Shown piece after piece: positions 10,306 through 20,564 of a stretch of 64,000 nt of DNA; position 1 is the stretch's first letter; each line of letters starts with the position of its first letter. The position numbers and the translations under genes were made by a program. Under the pieces are notes generated by a model that searched no databases, was not told the DNA's origin, and was given only the letters and a program-made list of their open reading frames with translations. Where the stretch lies: positions 186,001 to 250,000 of the forward strand of contig NZ_BDCC01000032.1 of NCBI RefSeq assembly GCF_001613305.1. Reading direction: 5' to 3'. This DNA comes from Nocardia vaccinii NBRC 15922 (GTDB taxonomy: Bacteria; Actinomycetota; Actinomycetes; Mycobacteriales; Mycobacteriaceae).

Positions 10306-11637
10306 TCAGGCGGTTTTCTGCTGCTCTTGCGTCGCGATGACGGGGATTTCGCCGCTGACGGGGACGTCGGTGCCGCGCAGGGAGGCGCCGACGGTTTCGC
10401 GCAGGAACAGCCAGGCGATCAGGCCCAGGACGCAGGAGCCGACCATGAAGTAGGCCGGGAACAGGTCCCAGTGGGTGAGGTCGATGACCCATTGGCTGAT
10501 CAGGGGGGCGGTGCCGCCGAAGAGCGCGGTGGACAGGTTGTAGGACAGGGCGAATCCGGCGTAGCGGACGTGGGTGGGGAAGATGGCGGGGAAGGTCGCG
10601 GAGATGGTGGACAGCTGTGGGACGTACAGCAGGCCCAGGACGATGAATCCGGTGATGGCCCAGCCGACTCCCTTGCCCATGAGCCAGTACATGGGTATGG
10701 ACAGCACGCCGAGTCCGACCAGGGAGATCAGCCACATGGGCCGGCGGCCGATGCGGTCGGACAGTCCGCCCGCGAGTGGGAGCACCAGTGCCATGACGAG
10801 CTGTCCGATCAGGACCATGGCGGTGGTTTGGGTGTCGCTGACGCCGATGGTGCCGTGCAGGTAGGTGGGCATGTAGGCGAGCAGGGTGTAGTTGACGACG
10901 TTGAGTGCGATGACCAGGCCGCCGAGGGTGAGCAGTTCGCGGCGGTAGTCGGTGATCAGTTTGATCAGGCCGCCCTTGGGGTGTTCGTGTTCGGCGACTT
11001 CGGTGAAGACCGGGGATTCGTCGAGTCTGCTGCGCAGGTACCAGCCGACGAGACCGAGCGGGATGGCGACCAGGAACGGTATACGCCAGCCCCACTGTTG
11101 CATTTGGTGTTCGCTGAGCATGACCTGCATGAGCAGCACGATGGCCGAGCCGCCGATGAAGCCGCTCAGGGTGCCGAATTCCAGGAAGCTGCCGAGGAAT
11201 CCGCGGCGTTTGTCGTCGACGGATTCGGCGAGGTAGGTCGCCGCGCCGCCGTATTCGCCGCCGGTGGAGAAGCCCTGGATGACGCGCAGGACGATCAGGA
11301 GGATGGGGGCCGCGACGCCGATGCTGTCGTGGCTGGGGATCACGCCGATGAGGCCGGTGACGGTGGCCATGAGCAGGATGGTGACGGCCAGGACGGCTTT
11401 GCGTCCGATGCGGTCGCCGAGGGGGCCCCACCACATGCCGCCGATGGGGCGTAGCACGAAGGAGATGGCGAAGCCCAGTAGGGTGCCGATGGTGCCGAGG
11501 GCGCCGGGGAAGAAGGCGTGGGTGAGGTAGGTGGCGGTGGCGGCGTAGACGCCGTAGTCGTACCACTCGGTGGCGTTGCCCATTGCCGCTGCGGCCACGG
11601 AACGTCGTTGTTGCGGTTGTGAGTCGCCGTTCGTCAC
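10306..11637 (-). CDS. MFS transporter, metabolite:H+ symporter (MHS) type
   Basis: A 443-residue twelve-helix permease. The loop-2/3 signature GPLGDRIGRKAVL, the NATEWYDYGVYAATATYL start, and the extended loop with FSTGGEYGGAATYLAE match the MHS (ProP/KgtP/shikimate-type) subfamily, which import osmolytes or organic acids with protons. The GTG at 11637 has GAGAGGAG about eight bases upstream; the longer in-frame extension does not. Divergent from the APC transporter, with a CRP-type site between them, so carbon-source control is plausible. Confidence 0.88.
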   Translation of the reverse strand: MTNGDSQPQQRRSVAAAAMGNATEWYDYGVYAATATYLTHAFFPGALGTIGTLLGFAISFVLRPIGGMWWGPLGDRIGRKAVLAVTILLMATVTGLIGVIPSHDSIGVAAPILLIVLRVIQGFSTGGEYGGAATYLAESVDDKRRGFLGSFLEFGTLSGFIGGSAIVLLMQVMLSEHQMQQWGWRIPFLVAIPLGLVGWYLRSRLDESPVFTEVAEHEHPKGGLIKLITDYRRELLTLGGLVIALNVVNYTLLAYMPTYLHGTIGVSDTQTTAMVLIGQLVMALVLPLAGGLSDRIGRRPMWLISLVGLGVLSIPMYWLMGKGVGWAITGFIVLGLLYVPQLSTISATFPAIFPTHVRYAGFALSYNLSTALFGGTAPLISQWVIDLTHWDLFPAYFMVGSCVLGLIAWLFLRETVGASLRGTDVPVSGEIPVIATQEQQKTA

Positions 11638-12034
11638 GCGCGAGCTCCTCTCCCCGTGGTGTTGAAGCACCGCGCTGTCGCAGTGCGGAAAACTGATGTC
11701 GCCATGCGGGTTACAGAATGGCAACGAATGCCTCGTTTACCCGGTTCGGCACGGCGGCAAACGGAGAGACATGTCGAGAACGTGGCTATGCACACCGGGC
11801 GACCAGTGACTATATCGAATTTTGTGATGGTCGTCACACTTGCTCATTCTGGCACGATTGGCTAGGAACGATCGCTGCCGGACGGTGTGCGCGACCCCTG
11901 CCGATCCGCGGTGCGATTCGGACGGATACGCCGACCAGGCCGTAACGGCACGTAGCGCCGGGCCGCGTAGATTGACCCCGACGATGCCGAGTTACCGGGT
12001 TTCCCGGATGGACGCTCCCTAGGGGGACCACGAC
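11638..12034. other. divergent promoter region with no gene
   Basis: Roughly 400 bases between the divergent MFS and APC transporter genes. It contains a perfect CRP-type dyad (11823-11838). I looked for a c-di-AMP riboswitch before the APC gene and did not see the conserved elements. Confidence 0.6.
11823..11838. promoter_or_regulatory. CRP/GlxR-type cAMP receptor binding site
   Basis: TGTGATGGTCGTCACA fits the consensus TGTGA-N6-TCACA exactly. CRP (mycobacteria) and GlxR (corynebacteria) recognise this form. It lies about 185 bases from both divergent transporter starts. Confidence 0.7.
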
Positions 12035-13999
12035 GTGACCACGACCGACCAACGGCCGCGATCCGGATTCAGAACCTGGTTGCTCGAGGGGGCGAACGAA
12101 GACCGGTACTCCCGGCATCCCGGGCCCATGGTCAAGCAGGCCGAGGAGGCTCATCAGCGGTCATGGTGGAAGGTGATGTGCCTGACCGGCGTCGACTACT
12201 TCTCCACCCTCGGCTATCAGCCGGGTATCGCCGCGGTCGCCGCGGGTGTGCTGTCCCCGATGGCCACACTGGTGCTGGTGGCATTGACGTTGCTGGGCGC
12301 GCTGCCGGTGTATCGGCGGGTGGCGCGGGAGAGCCCGCACGGCGGCGGATCGCTGGCGATGTTCACCGATGTGCTGCCGCGCTGGACCGGCAAGGTGTTC
12401 ATTCTGGTGCTGCTGGGATTCGCGGCGACCGACTTCGTGATCACCATGACGCTGTCCGCGGCCGACGGCGCGGCCCACATCGTGGAGAATCCGCTGGTCC
12501 CGCACTGGCTCACGGGCCACGCGATGCTGATCACGCTGGTGCTGCTGGCTTTCTTGGCGGCGATCTTCCTCAAGGGGTTCGCCGAGGCGATCAGTACCGC
12601 GGTCGTGCTGGTCGGGGTGTATCTGGCGCTGAACGTGGTAGTGGCGGTGGTCGGCCTGTGGCATGTGTTCACCGCCTCGGGCCTGGTGGTGGACTGGACG
12701 CACGCGCTGACCGCCCAGCACGGCAGCATCTTCGCGATGGTGGGCGTCTCGCTGCTGGTGTTCCCGAAACTGGCGCTGGGACTCTCGGGTTTCGAGACCG
12801 GTGTCGCGGTCATGCCGCAGATCAAGGCGGCTCCCGGCGAACCCGAAGCAGACCCGCAGACCCGGATCGCCGGAGCGCGCAAACTGCTCACCACCGCGGC
12901 GTTGATCATGAGCGGATTCCTGATCGTCACCAGCTTCATCACCGTGGTGCTCATCCCGGAGAAGGAGTTCCGGAGCGGCGGGTCGGCCAACGGGCGGGCG
13001 CTGGCGTATCTGGCGCACCACTATCTGGGTGACGGGTTCGGCACCGTCTACGACATTTCCACGATCGCGATCCTGTGGTTCGCGGGCGCCTCGGCGATGG
13101 CAGGTCTGCTGAACCTGGTGCCGCGCTATCTGCCCCGGTACGGCATGGCGCCGGAGTGGGCGCGCACCACACGGCCGCTGGTGTTGGTGTTCGCGGTGAT
13201 CGCGTTCGGTATCACCTGGTATTTCGATGCCGACGTGGACGCCCAGGGCGGCGCGTACGCCACCGGTGTGCTGGTGCTGATCACCTCGGCCGCGGTGGCG
13301 GTGACGCTCTCGGCCGCGCGCAAACGCGAGGCCGGCAAGGTGATCGGGTTCGGGGTCGTCTCGGCGGTGTTCGTGTACACCACGATTTTGAACATCTTCG
13401 AAAAGCCCGAGGGTGTGCAGTTGGCCTCACTGTTCATTGTGGCGATCATCGTGGTGTCGTTCGTCTCCCGGGCCCGGCGCGCGTTCGAATTGCGGGCGAT
13501 CGAGGTCGACTTCGACGACAAGGCCGCGTGGTTGATCGACAAGATCGCCTCGAGCGGCACGATCCGCATCGTCACCCACGATCTCGAGGGGGTGGAGGAT
13601 CGTGAACCGGGCGAGTATCGGGAGAAGGAGGCCGAGCAGCGGCTCGAGAGCCATATTCCCGCCCAGGCGCCGATCCTGTTCCTCGAGGTGATCGTGCGCG
13701 ACGCCTCGGAATTCTCCACCGATCTGCACGTGCGGGCGGTGGAGTTGGACTGTTACAAGATCCTGTCGGTTGAGGCCGCGGCGATCCCGAACTCGATCGC
13801 GGCGATTCTGCTGGCGATCCGCGACCGGACCGGTCTGAACCCGCACGTGTATTTCGAATGGACCGAGGGCAATCCGATCACGAACCTGCTCAAGTTCCTG
13901 TTCGTCGGCGAGGGGGAGGTCGCGCCGGTCACCCGTGAGATTCTGCGGCGCGCGGTGCCCGATCCGCATCAGCGCCCGCACGTGCACGTGGACAGCTGA
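12035..13999 (+). CDS. APC-superfamily permease with cytoplasmic C-terminal domain
   Basis: A 654-residue transporter: about 12 hydrophobic segments between residues 45 and 485, then a roughly 165-residue hydrophilic C-terminal domain. The opening [23 protein letters not shown] and the [21 protein letters not shown] segment fit the amino-acid/K+ permease group that includes KimA/YdaO-like K+ importers, but amino acids are equally possible. GTG start with AGGGGGA ahead of it. The soluble tail suggests ligand-controlled gating (inference). Divergent from the MFS gene and shares its CRP-type site region. Confidence 0.8.
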   Translation: MTTTDQRPRSGFRTWLLEGANEDRYSRHPGPMVKQAEEAHQRSWWKVMCLTGVDYFSTLGYQPGIAAVAAGVLSPMATLVLVALTLLGALPVYRRVARESPHGGGSLAMFTDVLPRWTGKVFILVLLGFAATDFVITMTLSAADGAAHIVENPLVPHWLTGHAMLITLVLLAFLAAIFLKGFAEAISTAVVLVGVYLALNVVVAVVGLWHVFTASGLVVDWTHALTAQHGSIFAMVGVSLLVFPKLALGLSGFETGVAVMPQIKAAPGEPEADPQTRIAGARKLLTTAALIMSGFLIVTSFITVVLIPEKEFRSGGSANGRALAYLAHHYLGDGFGTVYDISTIAILWFAGASAMAGLLNLVPRYLPRYGMAPEWARTTRPLVLVFAVIAFGITWYFDADVDAQGGAYATGVLVLITSAAVAVTLSAARKREAGKVIGFGVVSAVFVYTTILNIFEKPEGVQLASLFIVAIIVVSFVSRARRAFELRAIEVDFDDKAAWLIDKIASSGTIRIVTHDLEGVEDREPGEYREKEAEQRLESHIPAQAPILFLEVIVRDASEFSTDLHVRAVELDCYKILSVEAAAIPNSIAAILLAIRDRTGLNPHVYFEWTEGNPITNLLKFLFVGEGEVAPVTREILRRAVPDPHQRPHVHVDS

Positions 14000-14152
14000 C
14001 CCGCTCCCCCGCGCCGATTCCGCTGCGCCGCTGGGCTTGCAGACCGGTCGCGGTTCGGCACAGCATGCCTCTGCGCGAGATACGAACGGCGCGTTGCGCC
14101 GCGGTGCAGCCAGCGACGCACCCGCCGAGGCAGCTCACCGGGCGCGGACCAC

Positions 14153-14899
14153 TCAGCGGGGCAGGCGGTCGGTGCGCCAGCACTGGGAGGTCAGCGGAAT
14201 GTCCAGGGTCGGGGCGCCCGCGGCCTGGGTCTCGAGCAGTTCCCGCACGTGGGTCAGGCGGGCGCGGGTGTGCTCGTAGTCCGCGACGATGAACTGGCTG
14301 TAGGTGCCGAGCCAGGCGACGATCTCGTCGAGGGTCATGGTGCGGGTGAAGGTGAACGAGGCGGTGTCCACTCGGCCGAACGGGCTGTGTTCGGGCAGGG
14401 TGAAGCGGAACCGGCTGGCCAGGTGTTCCCGGGCGGGTTGTTCCTCGCGGCCGCGGTCGGCTTCGAAGATCCAGTCCACGGTGCGGTCGCGGCTGGTCCA
14501 CAGCACACCCAGCCGCCCGCCCGCGCGCAACACCCGGGCGATCTCCGGGACCGCGACCGGATGGTCGAACCAATGCCAGGCCGCGGAGACGAAGACCGCG
14601 TCCACGCTCGCGTCCGGCATCGGGATGGCCTCCGCGCGACCGTCGAGCACCCGCACCTGTGGTGAGCGTCGCGCGAGGACCGCGCGCATGCGCTCGTCGG
14701 GTTCGACCGCGATGACCTCGGGAACGCGCGCGGCCAGTGCCCGGGTGAACAGGCCCGTCCCGGCGGCCAGGTCCAGTGCGGTGCCGCAGCCGGGTGGGAT
14801 CAGCCAGTCCAGGGCTTTTTCCGGCGGTCCGGGCCGCATCCGGTCGTAGTCCTGGGCGATCGAACCGAAGCAGGTCGCTCGTTCACGTTGTGCGGTCAT
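14153..14899 (-). CDS. class I SAM-dependent methyltransferase
   Basis: A 248-residue Rossmann-fold methyltransferase of the UbiE/Methyltransf_11 type. Motif I is TALDLAAGTGLFTRAL around residue 40, followed by the acidic EPDERM (motif II) and DASVDAVFVSAAWHWFD (motif IV region). It transfers a methyl group from SAM to an unknown acceptor. The next gene on the same strand (the long fusion) starts 3 kb away and shows no coupling. Confidence 0.85.
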   Translation of the reverse strand: MTAQRERATCFGSIAQDYDRMRPGPPEKALDWLIPPGCGTALDLAAGTGLFTRALAARVPEVIAVEPDERMRAVLARRSPQVRVLDGRAEAIPMPDASVDAVFVSAAWHWFDHPVAVPEIARVLRAGGRLGVLWTSRDRTVDWIFEADRGREEQPAREHLASRFRFTLPEHSPFGRVDTASFTFTRTMTLDEIVAWLGTYSQFIVADYEHTRARLTHVRELLETQAAGAPTLDIPLTSQCWRTDRLPR

Positions 14900-14953
14900 G
14901 GAACTGACGCTAGTGGGCGTAGCTGCGTGGTTCCCGCACGTGGCGTTCGTGTT

Positions 14954-17947
14954 TCAGCGCCCCTGCCATACGGGGGGCCGCTTCTGTGCGAAGGCGAGCA
15001 CGCCCTCGCCCGCATCGCGGGAGGACAGGGCGGGCGCGGCGAGTTCGCCCTGACGGGTGAACCCCTCGTCGACGGACCAGTCGGCGGATTCGTCGATGAT
15101 GCGTTTGCTCGCCTGGATGCTCAGCGGGGCGTTCACCGCGATGCGCTCGGCCAACGCCAGGGCCGCGTCCAGTGCGTGGCCGGGTTCGGTGAGCTCGTTG
15201 ACCAGGCCCAGTTCCGCGGCGCGGGCAGCGCTGATCGGGTCCCCGGTCAGGGCCAGTTCCATCGCGATCGCGCGCGGAACGCGCTGGGCCAGGCGCAGCA
15301 CGCCGCCGCCGGCGGCGACCAGGCCGCGTTTGACCTCCGGGATGCCGAAGGTCGAATCCTGCGCGGCGACAACCAGATCCGCGGCCAATGCCAGCTCGCA
15401 ACCACCGGCCAGAGCAGGACCTTCCACAGCGGCGATGAGCGGTTTGGTGGGTGGTTTGGCGGTGATGCCCAGCGGGCCGCGTCTCTCGGTCATCGGCACC
15501 TCGCCCGCTGCGGCGGCTTTGAGATCCATTCCGGCGCTGAAGTATCCGCCCGCGCCGGTGATGATCGCGACCTGTGCGGTGGGGTCGGCTTCGAAGGCGT
15601 CCAGGGCGCGTTCGATCCCCAGCGCGGTGGCCAGGTTCACCGCGTTGCGCACCTGCGGGCGGTTGAGGGTGATGATGGTGACCGGCCCACTGCGTTCGAC
15701 CAGCACCGGTGCCGGGGGCGGCGGGGGCAGTTCGGTGCGTTCGCGGGCCTGCACGCTGATCTGCCCGTCGGTGACCGTCACCGGCAGGCCGAGCAGATCG
15801 CTGTCGAGGAGTTCATCGATCAGCTCGGATTGTGTGCTGCGCAGCAGGATTCGCGCGCCGTCGGGTGCGATGAGGCTCACCACCGCGGCTTCGGGTTCGC
15901 CGTCGCGGCCGTAGGGCACGGTGTACGCCTCGATCACCGCGGGGCCCTGGTGCCGGCTGCGGGCCGGGCGTGCGGGCGGGTTGTCGATGACAGGGGTCAG
16001 GTGCCGGTAGCGGGTGTGCGGCGGGGTCGCGGAGTAGATGCCCAGGGCGTGTTTGGTGACGTACCAGCCCAGCGATGTGGACAGCCCGTAGGATTGCGGG
16101 TCCGCGCGCAGGGCGGTGACCAGGGAGGCGACGGCGTGGCCGCCGTAGTTGTTGCCGGGGCCGCCGCCGAAGGTGAGCCCGCCGGTGACCGACAGCGGGC
16201 GTTCGGGGTTGTCCAGGGGCAGGCCCAGTTCTCGTGCGGCGATCTGCACCGCCACCGGGAAGCACGCGTACAGGTCGACGTGGGCCAGATCGTCCACGCC
16301 GATGCCCGCGTGGGCGAGCGCGGCCGCGCCGAGGGTCCGGATGGCCGGGGAGGCGGCCAGTTCGGCGCGTTCGCTGGTGAACCATTCGTCGTGGCCGGAG
16401 GCTCCCGCGTGCAGGAATACCCATTTGTCCTGCGCGATTCCGGCTTCCTGGGCGGCCGCGGCGCTGGTGAGGATGATGCCGCTGGCCATGTCGACCTGCA
16501 GGTTGGCGCATTCGAGTTTGGTGTAGGGGGTGGAGATGATGCGGTTGTCCGCGGTGGGCGTGGCGATCTGCTCGGCGGTGAATTCGGTGCGCTGCCAGGC
16601 GAATTCATTGGCCGCGCCGATGGCGGAGAACCCGGACCACAGGCGCGCGACGGCGTCGGCGTGTTCGGTGGGGTTGCGGCCGAGGCGATGCCGGTTGGCC
16701 GATTCCAGCAGTGCGTACATGTTGATCGGGGCGATGAGCCCGGCCTCGGTTTCCGCGGCGTTGTTGGCGGGCTTGTCGATGCCGGCGGTGCGGGTCGGGG
16801 TGGTCGCGATGTCCTGGGCGGGCCAGCCCGGATCGATTCCGGCGCGTTGGGCCGCGGCCTGGGTGGCGCCGGCCTCGGTGCCGGTGACCAGCACGATGTC
16901 GTATTCGCCTGCCGCGATCGCCGCGGCGGCCTCGTTGATCACCAGCTGTCCGCCGTCGCCGCCGAAGGTGCTGGACTGCACGGTGTCCACCGTGCCCGCG
17001 CCGAGGCGTTCGGCGACCATCGCTCCCAGATCGCGGTACTGCCATGAGGCGCATGCCACCGCGTACACCGCGTCGGCGGCACGCAACACGGACTCGCCCG
17101 CACCGGTGTCCGCCGCGGCGCGGCGCAGCGCCTGCACCGCGAGCTGGGCCGGATCGCCGTACTGCGGGTCGGGGGTGCGCTGTACGACTTGGCCCACACC
17201 CACCAGGACCGGTGTCGAGGGATCCAGTTCGACACCGGATGCGGTGTGCAGCACGGGCTCTCGCGCGGGCTTGCTGTGCAGAGGTCCGGCTGCGGCGATC
17301 GCGGCGGTGAGCCGGTCGAGCGATTCCCGCATCGCCTCGCCCAGGCTGCGGACCACCGATCCGCCCAGTGGGCCCTCCACGGGTGGTCCGGCAGCACCGG
17401 CGTCGAAATCGACGACGGTCTGCTCGCCGCTGCCCGAGACGGTGATCCAATAGCCCAGCCGCACCTGTTGCGGGGCTTGGCCGCGCAGTTCGAAGCCGCG
17501 GTCCCCGGCCGCGGTGACGGTCCAGGCGATGTCCACCGGCAACCCCATGATCTGGGCCTGCTGGGTGAACTGTGCGCCCTCGCGGACGAGGCCGGGCGGG
17601 TCGCCGCGCCAGCCGCCGTGCAGCACGAACCAGTCCCCGAGCCGGTTCAGATCACGCAGATACGCTGCGACGGTATCGACGGGGGCGTCCAGGAGTTGGT
17701 CGGCGTGGGCGGTCTTGGTGAAGTCGCTCAATCCGGCCGGGGCCAGGCGTTCGCGCCGCTCCTCGGCCGAGGGTGAGCTGGGTGGTGGTGTGGTCGGGGA
17801 CGGTTCGGGGGCCGGTGTTTTCCTGCTCGCCACCATTCCCGCGACCAGTTCACGGGCGATCCGCGGATTCTTGCGGACCATCGCGGCCAATTCCCCGCCC
17901 GCGCGCAGTTGTTTACGCACCGAACGGATTCGATCGACACCGGACAC
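14954..17947 (-). CDS. SRPBCC - thiolase-like (TLP1/SCP-x) - enoyl-CoA hydratase fusion
   Basis: A 997-residue three-part protein in one uninterrupted frame. Residues 72-222 are an SRPBCC (polyketide cyclase/START-like) lipid-binding domain. Residues 240-735 are a thiolase of the SCP-x/TLP1 type with its extra C-terminal domain (about 660-735), similar to Mycobacterium Rv0914c-type proteins. Residues 745-997 are a crotonase, with catalytic Glu851 (GGCEL) and Glu871 (IPEV) 20 residues apart as in enoyl-CoA hydratase. A PPPPPAP linker joins the last two parts. The thiolase nucleophile position reads SSTFGGDGG with no Cys, so thiolytic activity is doubtful. Likely role: hydration or lipid handling in acyl-CoA/sterol beta-oxidation (inference). 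Confidence 0.88.
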   Translation of the reverse strand: MSGVDRIRSVRKQLRAGGELAAMVRKNPRIARELVAGMVASRKTPAPEPSPTTPPPSSPSAEERRERLAPAGLSDFTKTAHADQLLDAPVDTVAAYLRDLNRLGDWFVLHGGWRGDPPGLVREGAQFTQQAQIMGLPVDIAWTVTAAGDRGFELRGQAPQQVRLGYWITVSGSGEQTVVDFDAGAAGPPVEGPLGGSVVRSLGEAMRESLDRLTAAIAAAGPLHSKPAREPVLHTASGVELDPSTPVLVGVGQVVQRTPDPQYGDPAQLAVQALRRAAADTGAGESVLRAADAVYAVACASWQYRDLGAMVAERLGAGTVDTVQSSTFGGDGGQLVINEAAAAIAAGEYDIVLVTGTEAGATQAAAQRAGIDPGWPAQDIATTPTRTAGIDKPANNAAETEAGLIAPINMYALLESANRHRLGRNPTEHADAVARLWSGFSAIGAANEFAWQRTEFTAEQIATPTADNRIISTPYTKLECANLQVDMASGIILTSAAAAQEAGIAQDKWVFLHAGASGHDEWFTSERAELAASPAIRTLGAAALAHAGIGVDDLAHVDLYACFPVAVQIAARELGLPLDNPERPLSVTGGLTFGGGPGNNYGGHAVASLVTALRADPQSYGLSTSLGWYVTKHALGIYSATPPHTRYRHLTPVIDNPPARPARSRHQGPAVIEAYTVPYGRDGEPEAAVVSLIAPDGARILLRSTQSELIDELLDSDLLGLPVTVTDGQISVQARERTELPPPPPAPVLVERSGPVTIITLNRPQVRNAVNLATALGIERALDAFEADPTAQVAIITGAGGYFSAGMDLKAAAAGEVPMTERRGPLGITAKPPTKPLIAAVEGPALAGGCELALAADLVVAAQDSTFGIPEVKRGLVAAGGGVLRLAQRVPRAIAMELALTGDPISAARAAELGLVNELTEPGHALDAALALAERIAVNAPLSIQASKRIIDESADWSVDEGFTRQGELAAPALSSRDAGEGVLAFAQKRPPVWQGR

Positions 17948-18324
17948 AGCTCACACCGTCCTATCTCCTCAATCCGGTACGAGACTATTCGACCGTGTTC
18001 GCGCCCGCCCGCCCCGGCTACGGTCGGGCATCGCGCATCGACGCTGAACCCGGATCCGATGACCACGCCGGAGCATCGCCTGGCGCGGGCGAATGCGTGT
18101 GCTCATCCGTGGCGGCGCACTGTTTCCACGTGGTGAGCCGCCGACATCCAGGGCGGGGGAACCGCCGGGCGATCGGCCCGTGCGAGCGCCCCTGGCAATG
18201 CCGCATGGCACACGACAGGGAATCCGCTGTGGCACACGAGCCGGTGGCCGGCTCTTCTGTCGGCCGGCTCGATCGGTGCGCCGCCGCTGAGCGGATCGGG
18301 ACGGCGGTCGAGCGGGAACCGAGC
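17948..18324. other. intergenic region, no gene; hairpin near mshC end
   Basis: About 375 bases between the fusion gene start and the mshC stop. GAGCCGG-TGG-CCGGCTC (18238-18254) forms a seven-bp hairpin, with a further GGCCGGCTC copy beside it; possibly the mshC terminator. No supported coding sequence. Confidence 0.45.
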
Positions 18325-19563
18325 TCAGAGCGTGATGCCCAGCAGCGCGTCCACCGCGGTGGCGATCGCGGCGGGCGCGGCGGCGTCCGGGCCGCCGTAT
18401 TCGAGCGCTTCGCGGGCCCAGTTGTCCACCGCGGCAAGAGCTTTGGGGGTGTCCAGGTCGTCGGCCAGATGCAAGCGCAGCCGGGCGACGGTATCGGTGG
18501 CGTCCGGGCCCGAACTCAGCGCCGCCGCGCGCTTCCAGGTGTCCAGCCGCGAGAGCGCCCGGGCCAGAACCGGATCGGACCATTCGCGATCCTGCCGGTA
18601 GTGCCCGGCGAACAAGCCCAGCCGGATCGCGGCGGGATCCACGCCCGTGCGGCGCAACCGGGAGACGAACACCAGATTGCCGCGTGATTTGGACATCTTC
18701 TCCCCGTCCAGGGCGATCAGGCCCGCGTGCACGTAATGCCGGGCGAAGCGCCGGCCCGCCACCAGCGCCTCGGCATGCGCGGCGGAGTACTCGTGATGCG
18801 GGTAGATCAGATCGCGGCCCCCGCCCTGAATGTCGAATTCGGGGCCGATGCGGTTCAAAGCGATTGCCGCGCATTCGATATGCCAGCCCGGACGGCCCTC
18901 CCCGAACGGTGCGGGCCACGACGGCTCTCCCGGCCGCGCCGCGCGCCACAGCAGCGCATCGATCGGGTCGTGCTTACCGGGCCGGGTGGGGTCACCGCCG
19001 CGCTCGGCGAACAGCTGGTCCATCGTGGCACGGTCGTATCCGGACTCGTAGCCGAACTGTTCGGTGGCGTCGTGGCGGAAGTACACGTCCGGGTACTGCG
19101 CGTCGGGCACCACATACGCCGCGCCCGAGGCCAGCAGCTTGTCGACCAGTTCCACGACCTCGCCGACCGATTCGATCGCGCCGATGTATTCGCGCGGCGG
19201 CAGCACCCGCAGCGCGGTCATATCCTCGCGGAACAGGGCGATCTCGCGGCTGCCCAGCTCACGCCAGTCCACCCCGTCGCGGTCGGCACGTTCGAACAGC
19301 GGATCGTCCACATCGGTCACGTTCTGCACGTAGTGCACCTCGTGCCCGCCATCGCGCAGCACCCGGTTGACCAGATCGAAGGTCAGGTAGGTCGCCGCAT
19401 GGCCAAGATGGGTCGCATCGTAGGGGGTGATGCCGCACACGTACATCGTGGCGGTGGGGCCGGGGGTGATCGGGCGCACCTGCGCGTCGGCGGTGTCGAA
19501 CAACCGCAACGGCGGTCCGGATCCGGGGACGGTCGGGACAGCGATATCGGACCAGGACTGCAT
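18325..19563 (-). CDS. mshC: L-cysteine:1D-myo-inosityl 2-amino-2-deoxy-alpha-D-glucopyranoside ligase
   Basis: A 412-residue class I cysteinyl-tRNA-synthetase-like ligase that joins cysteine to GlcN-Ins using ATP, the third step of mycothiol synthesis. HLGH (HIGH motif) is near residue 53 and KMSKS near residue 290; zinc ligands include the Cys of [16 protein letters not shown] and GWHIECAA. The protein lacks the tRNA anticodon-binding domain of CysS. It is last in a minus-strand cluster after a histidine phosphatase, DUF3090 and SCO1664-like genes, the same order as around Rv2130c in M. tuberculosis. Confidence 0.97.
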   Translation of the reverse strand: MQSWSDIAVPTVPGSGPPLRLFDTADAQVRPITPGPTATMYVCGITPYDATHLGHAATYLTFDLVNRVLRDGGHEVHYVQNVTDVDDPLFERADRDGVDWRELGSREIALFREDMTALRVLPPREYIGAIESVGEVVELVDKLLASGAAYVVPDAQYPDVYFRHDATEQFGYESGYDRATMDQLFAERGGDPTRPGKHDPIDALLWRAARPGEPSWPAPFGEGRPGWHIECAAIALNRIGPEFDIQGGGRDLIYPHHEYSAAHAEALVAGRRFARHYVHAGLIALDGEKMSKSRGNLVFVSRLRRTGVDPAAIRLGLFAGHYRQDREWSDPVLARALSRLDTWKRAAALSSGPDATDTVARLRLHLADDLDTPKALAAVDNWAREALEYGGPDAAAPAAIATAVDALLGITL

Positions 19564-19721
19564 GATTCGAGAGTAAAGGTTTCAGCGGCCCGCGCGCCCG
19601 CCGCCCCCACGCACCCGCGTCGCGCCTGCCTCGCGGGCACCGGCGCTCACCTGCGCCGGGGCAGCCGATGCCGTTCCGCAACCGTTGCAATCTCGCAGGA
19701 CCGAAACCGGCCCGGCGCGGT

Positions 19722-20564
19722 TCAGAACGCGGGCCAGGGAATCGGGCGTGAGGTGCGCGGCAGCGGCATCACCGGATCATCGCGCAGCCGCCGCCCGCGC
19801 GCGAGCAGTGCGTCGATCTCCTCGTCGGTGATGTGTTCGGCCAGCGCATCGCCGATCGCGCCCGGCGCCGCCTCGACGAAGGCGGTGATGTCGGTGATCA
19901 GCTCCTGGTCCACCGGTTCGCCGGCCCACCCCCACAGCACCGTGCGCAATTTCGGCTCGGTGTGCAGACAGATCCCGTGATCGACCCCGTAGACGGCGCC
20001 GTCCAGGCCCTCGAGGGCGTGCCCGCCCTTGCGGTCGGCGTTGTTCAACAGCACATCCAGGACCGCCATGCGTTGCAGTCGCGGATCGTCCGCATGCACC
20101 AGCGACACCTCCGCACCCGCGCCGTCGACCGCGCGCAGCACCTCCCGGAACCCCTCGGGCACCACGCCGGCGGGCACCAGATCCACCAGATCCAGCCGGT
20201 CACCCCGTTCGCGGTGGTTGCCCACCGACTCCACCCAGCGCTGCACCATGCCCGGCCCCAGCGGGCCTTCCCGCAGAATCGTCTCCGGGATCACCATCCA
20301 GCCCAGCGCCCGGGACACCAGATAGGAGGCGACCTCCCGACCCGCGAGGGTGCCGTCCGGGAAATCCCACAGCGGGCGCTCCCCGCGCACCGGTTTGTAC
20401 ACCACGCGCACACCCGCATCCGATGCCGGTTCGCGCACCGTGCCATCGGGGCCGATCTCGCACACCAGGGTCAGATTGCTGGCCGTGCTGACCCGGCCGA
20501 TCACAGCCAGATCACCGGCGTAGAACGGGTCGCAGCCGCGCTCACCGGTCCCGGTACTCACCAC
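19722..20564 (-). CDS. SCO1664-family PI3/4-kinase-like protein
   Basis: A 280-residue protein of the SCO1664 family, with a phosphatidylinositol-kinase-like fold. Visible elements are VVYKPVRGERPLWDFP (ATP-binding lysine region), VLLNNADRKGGHAL (catalytic-loop-like, near residue 180) and YGVDHGICLH (DFG-like). The biochemical activity of the family is unknown. Its GTG start follows the stop codon of the DUF3090 gene with no gap, so the two are translationally coupled. Confidence 0.88.
   Translation of the reverse strand: MVSTGTGERGCDPFYAGDLAVIGRVSTASNLTLVCEIGPDGTVREPASDAGVRVVYKPVRGERPLWDFPDGTLAGREVASYLVSRALGWMVIPETILREGPLGPGMVQRWVESVGNHRERGDRLDLVDLVPAGVVPEGFREVLRAVDGAGAEVSLVHADDPRLQRMAVLDVLLNNADRKGGHALEGLDGAVYGVDHGICLHTEPKLRTVLWGWAGEPVDQELITDITAFVEAAPGAIGDALAEHITDEEIDALLARGRRLRDDPVMPLPRTSRPIPWPAF

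Noticed and set aside
11870-12034. Possible c-di-AMP (ydaO-type) riboswitch before the APC permease
   Set aside because: The conserved helices and purine-rich junctions were not seen.
14888-17047. Long plus-strand frame antisense to the fusion gene
   Set aside because: Gly/Arg/Asp-rich low-complexity product, the usual shadow of a GC-rich gene.
18238-18260. GAGCCGG hairpin as a firm mshC terminator
   Set aside because: Only seven base pairs, 70 bases from the stop, and similar GC dyads are common here; kept only as a remark.
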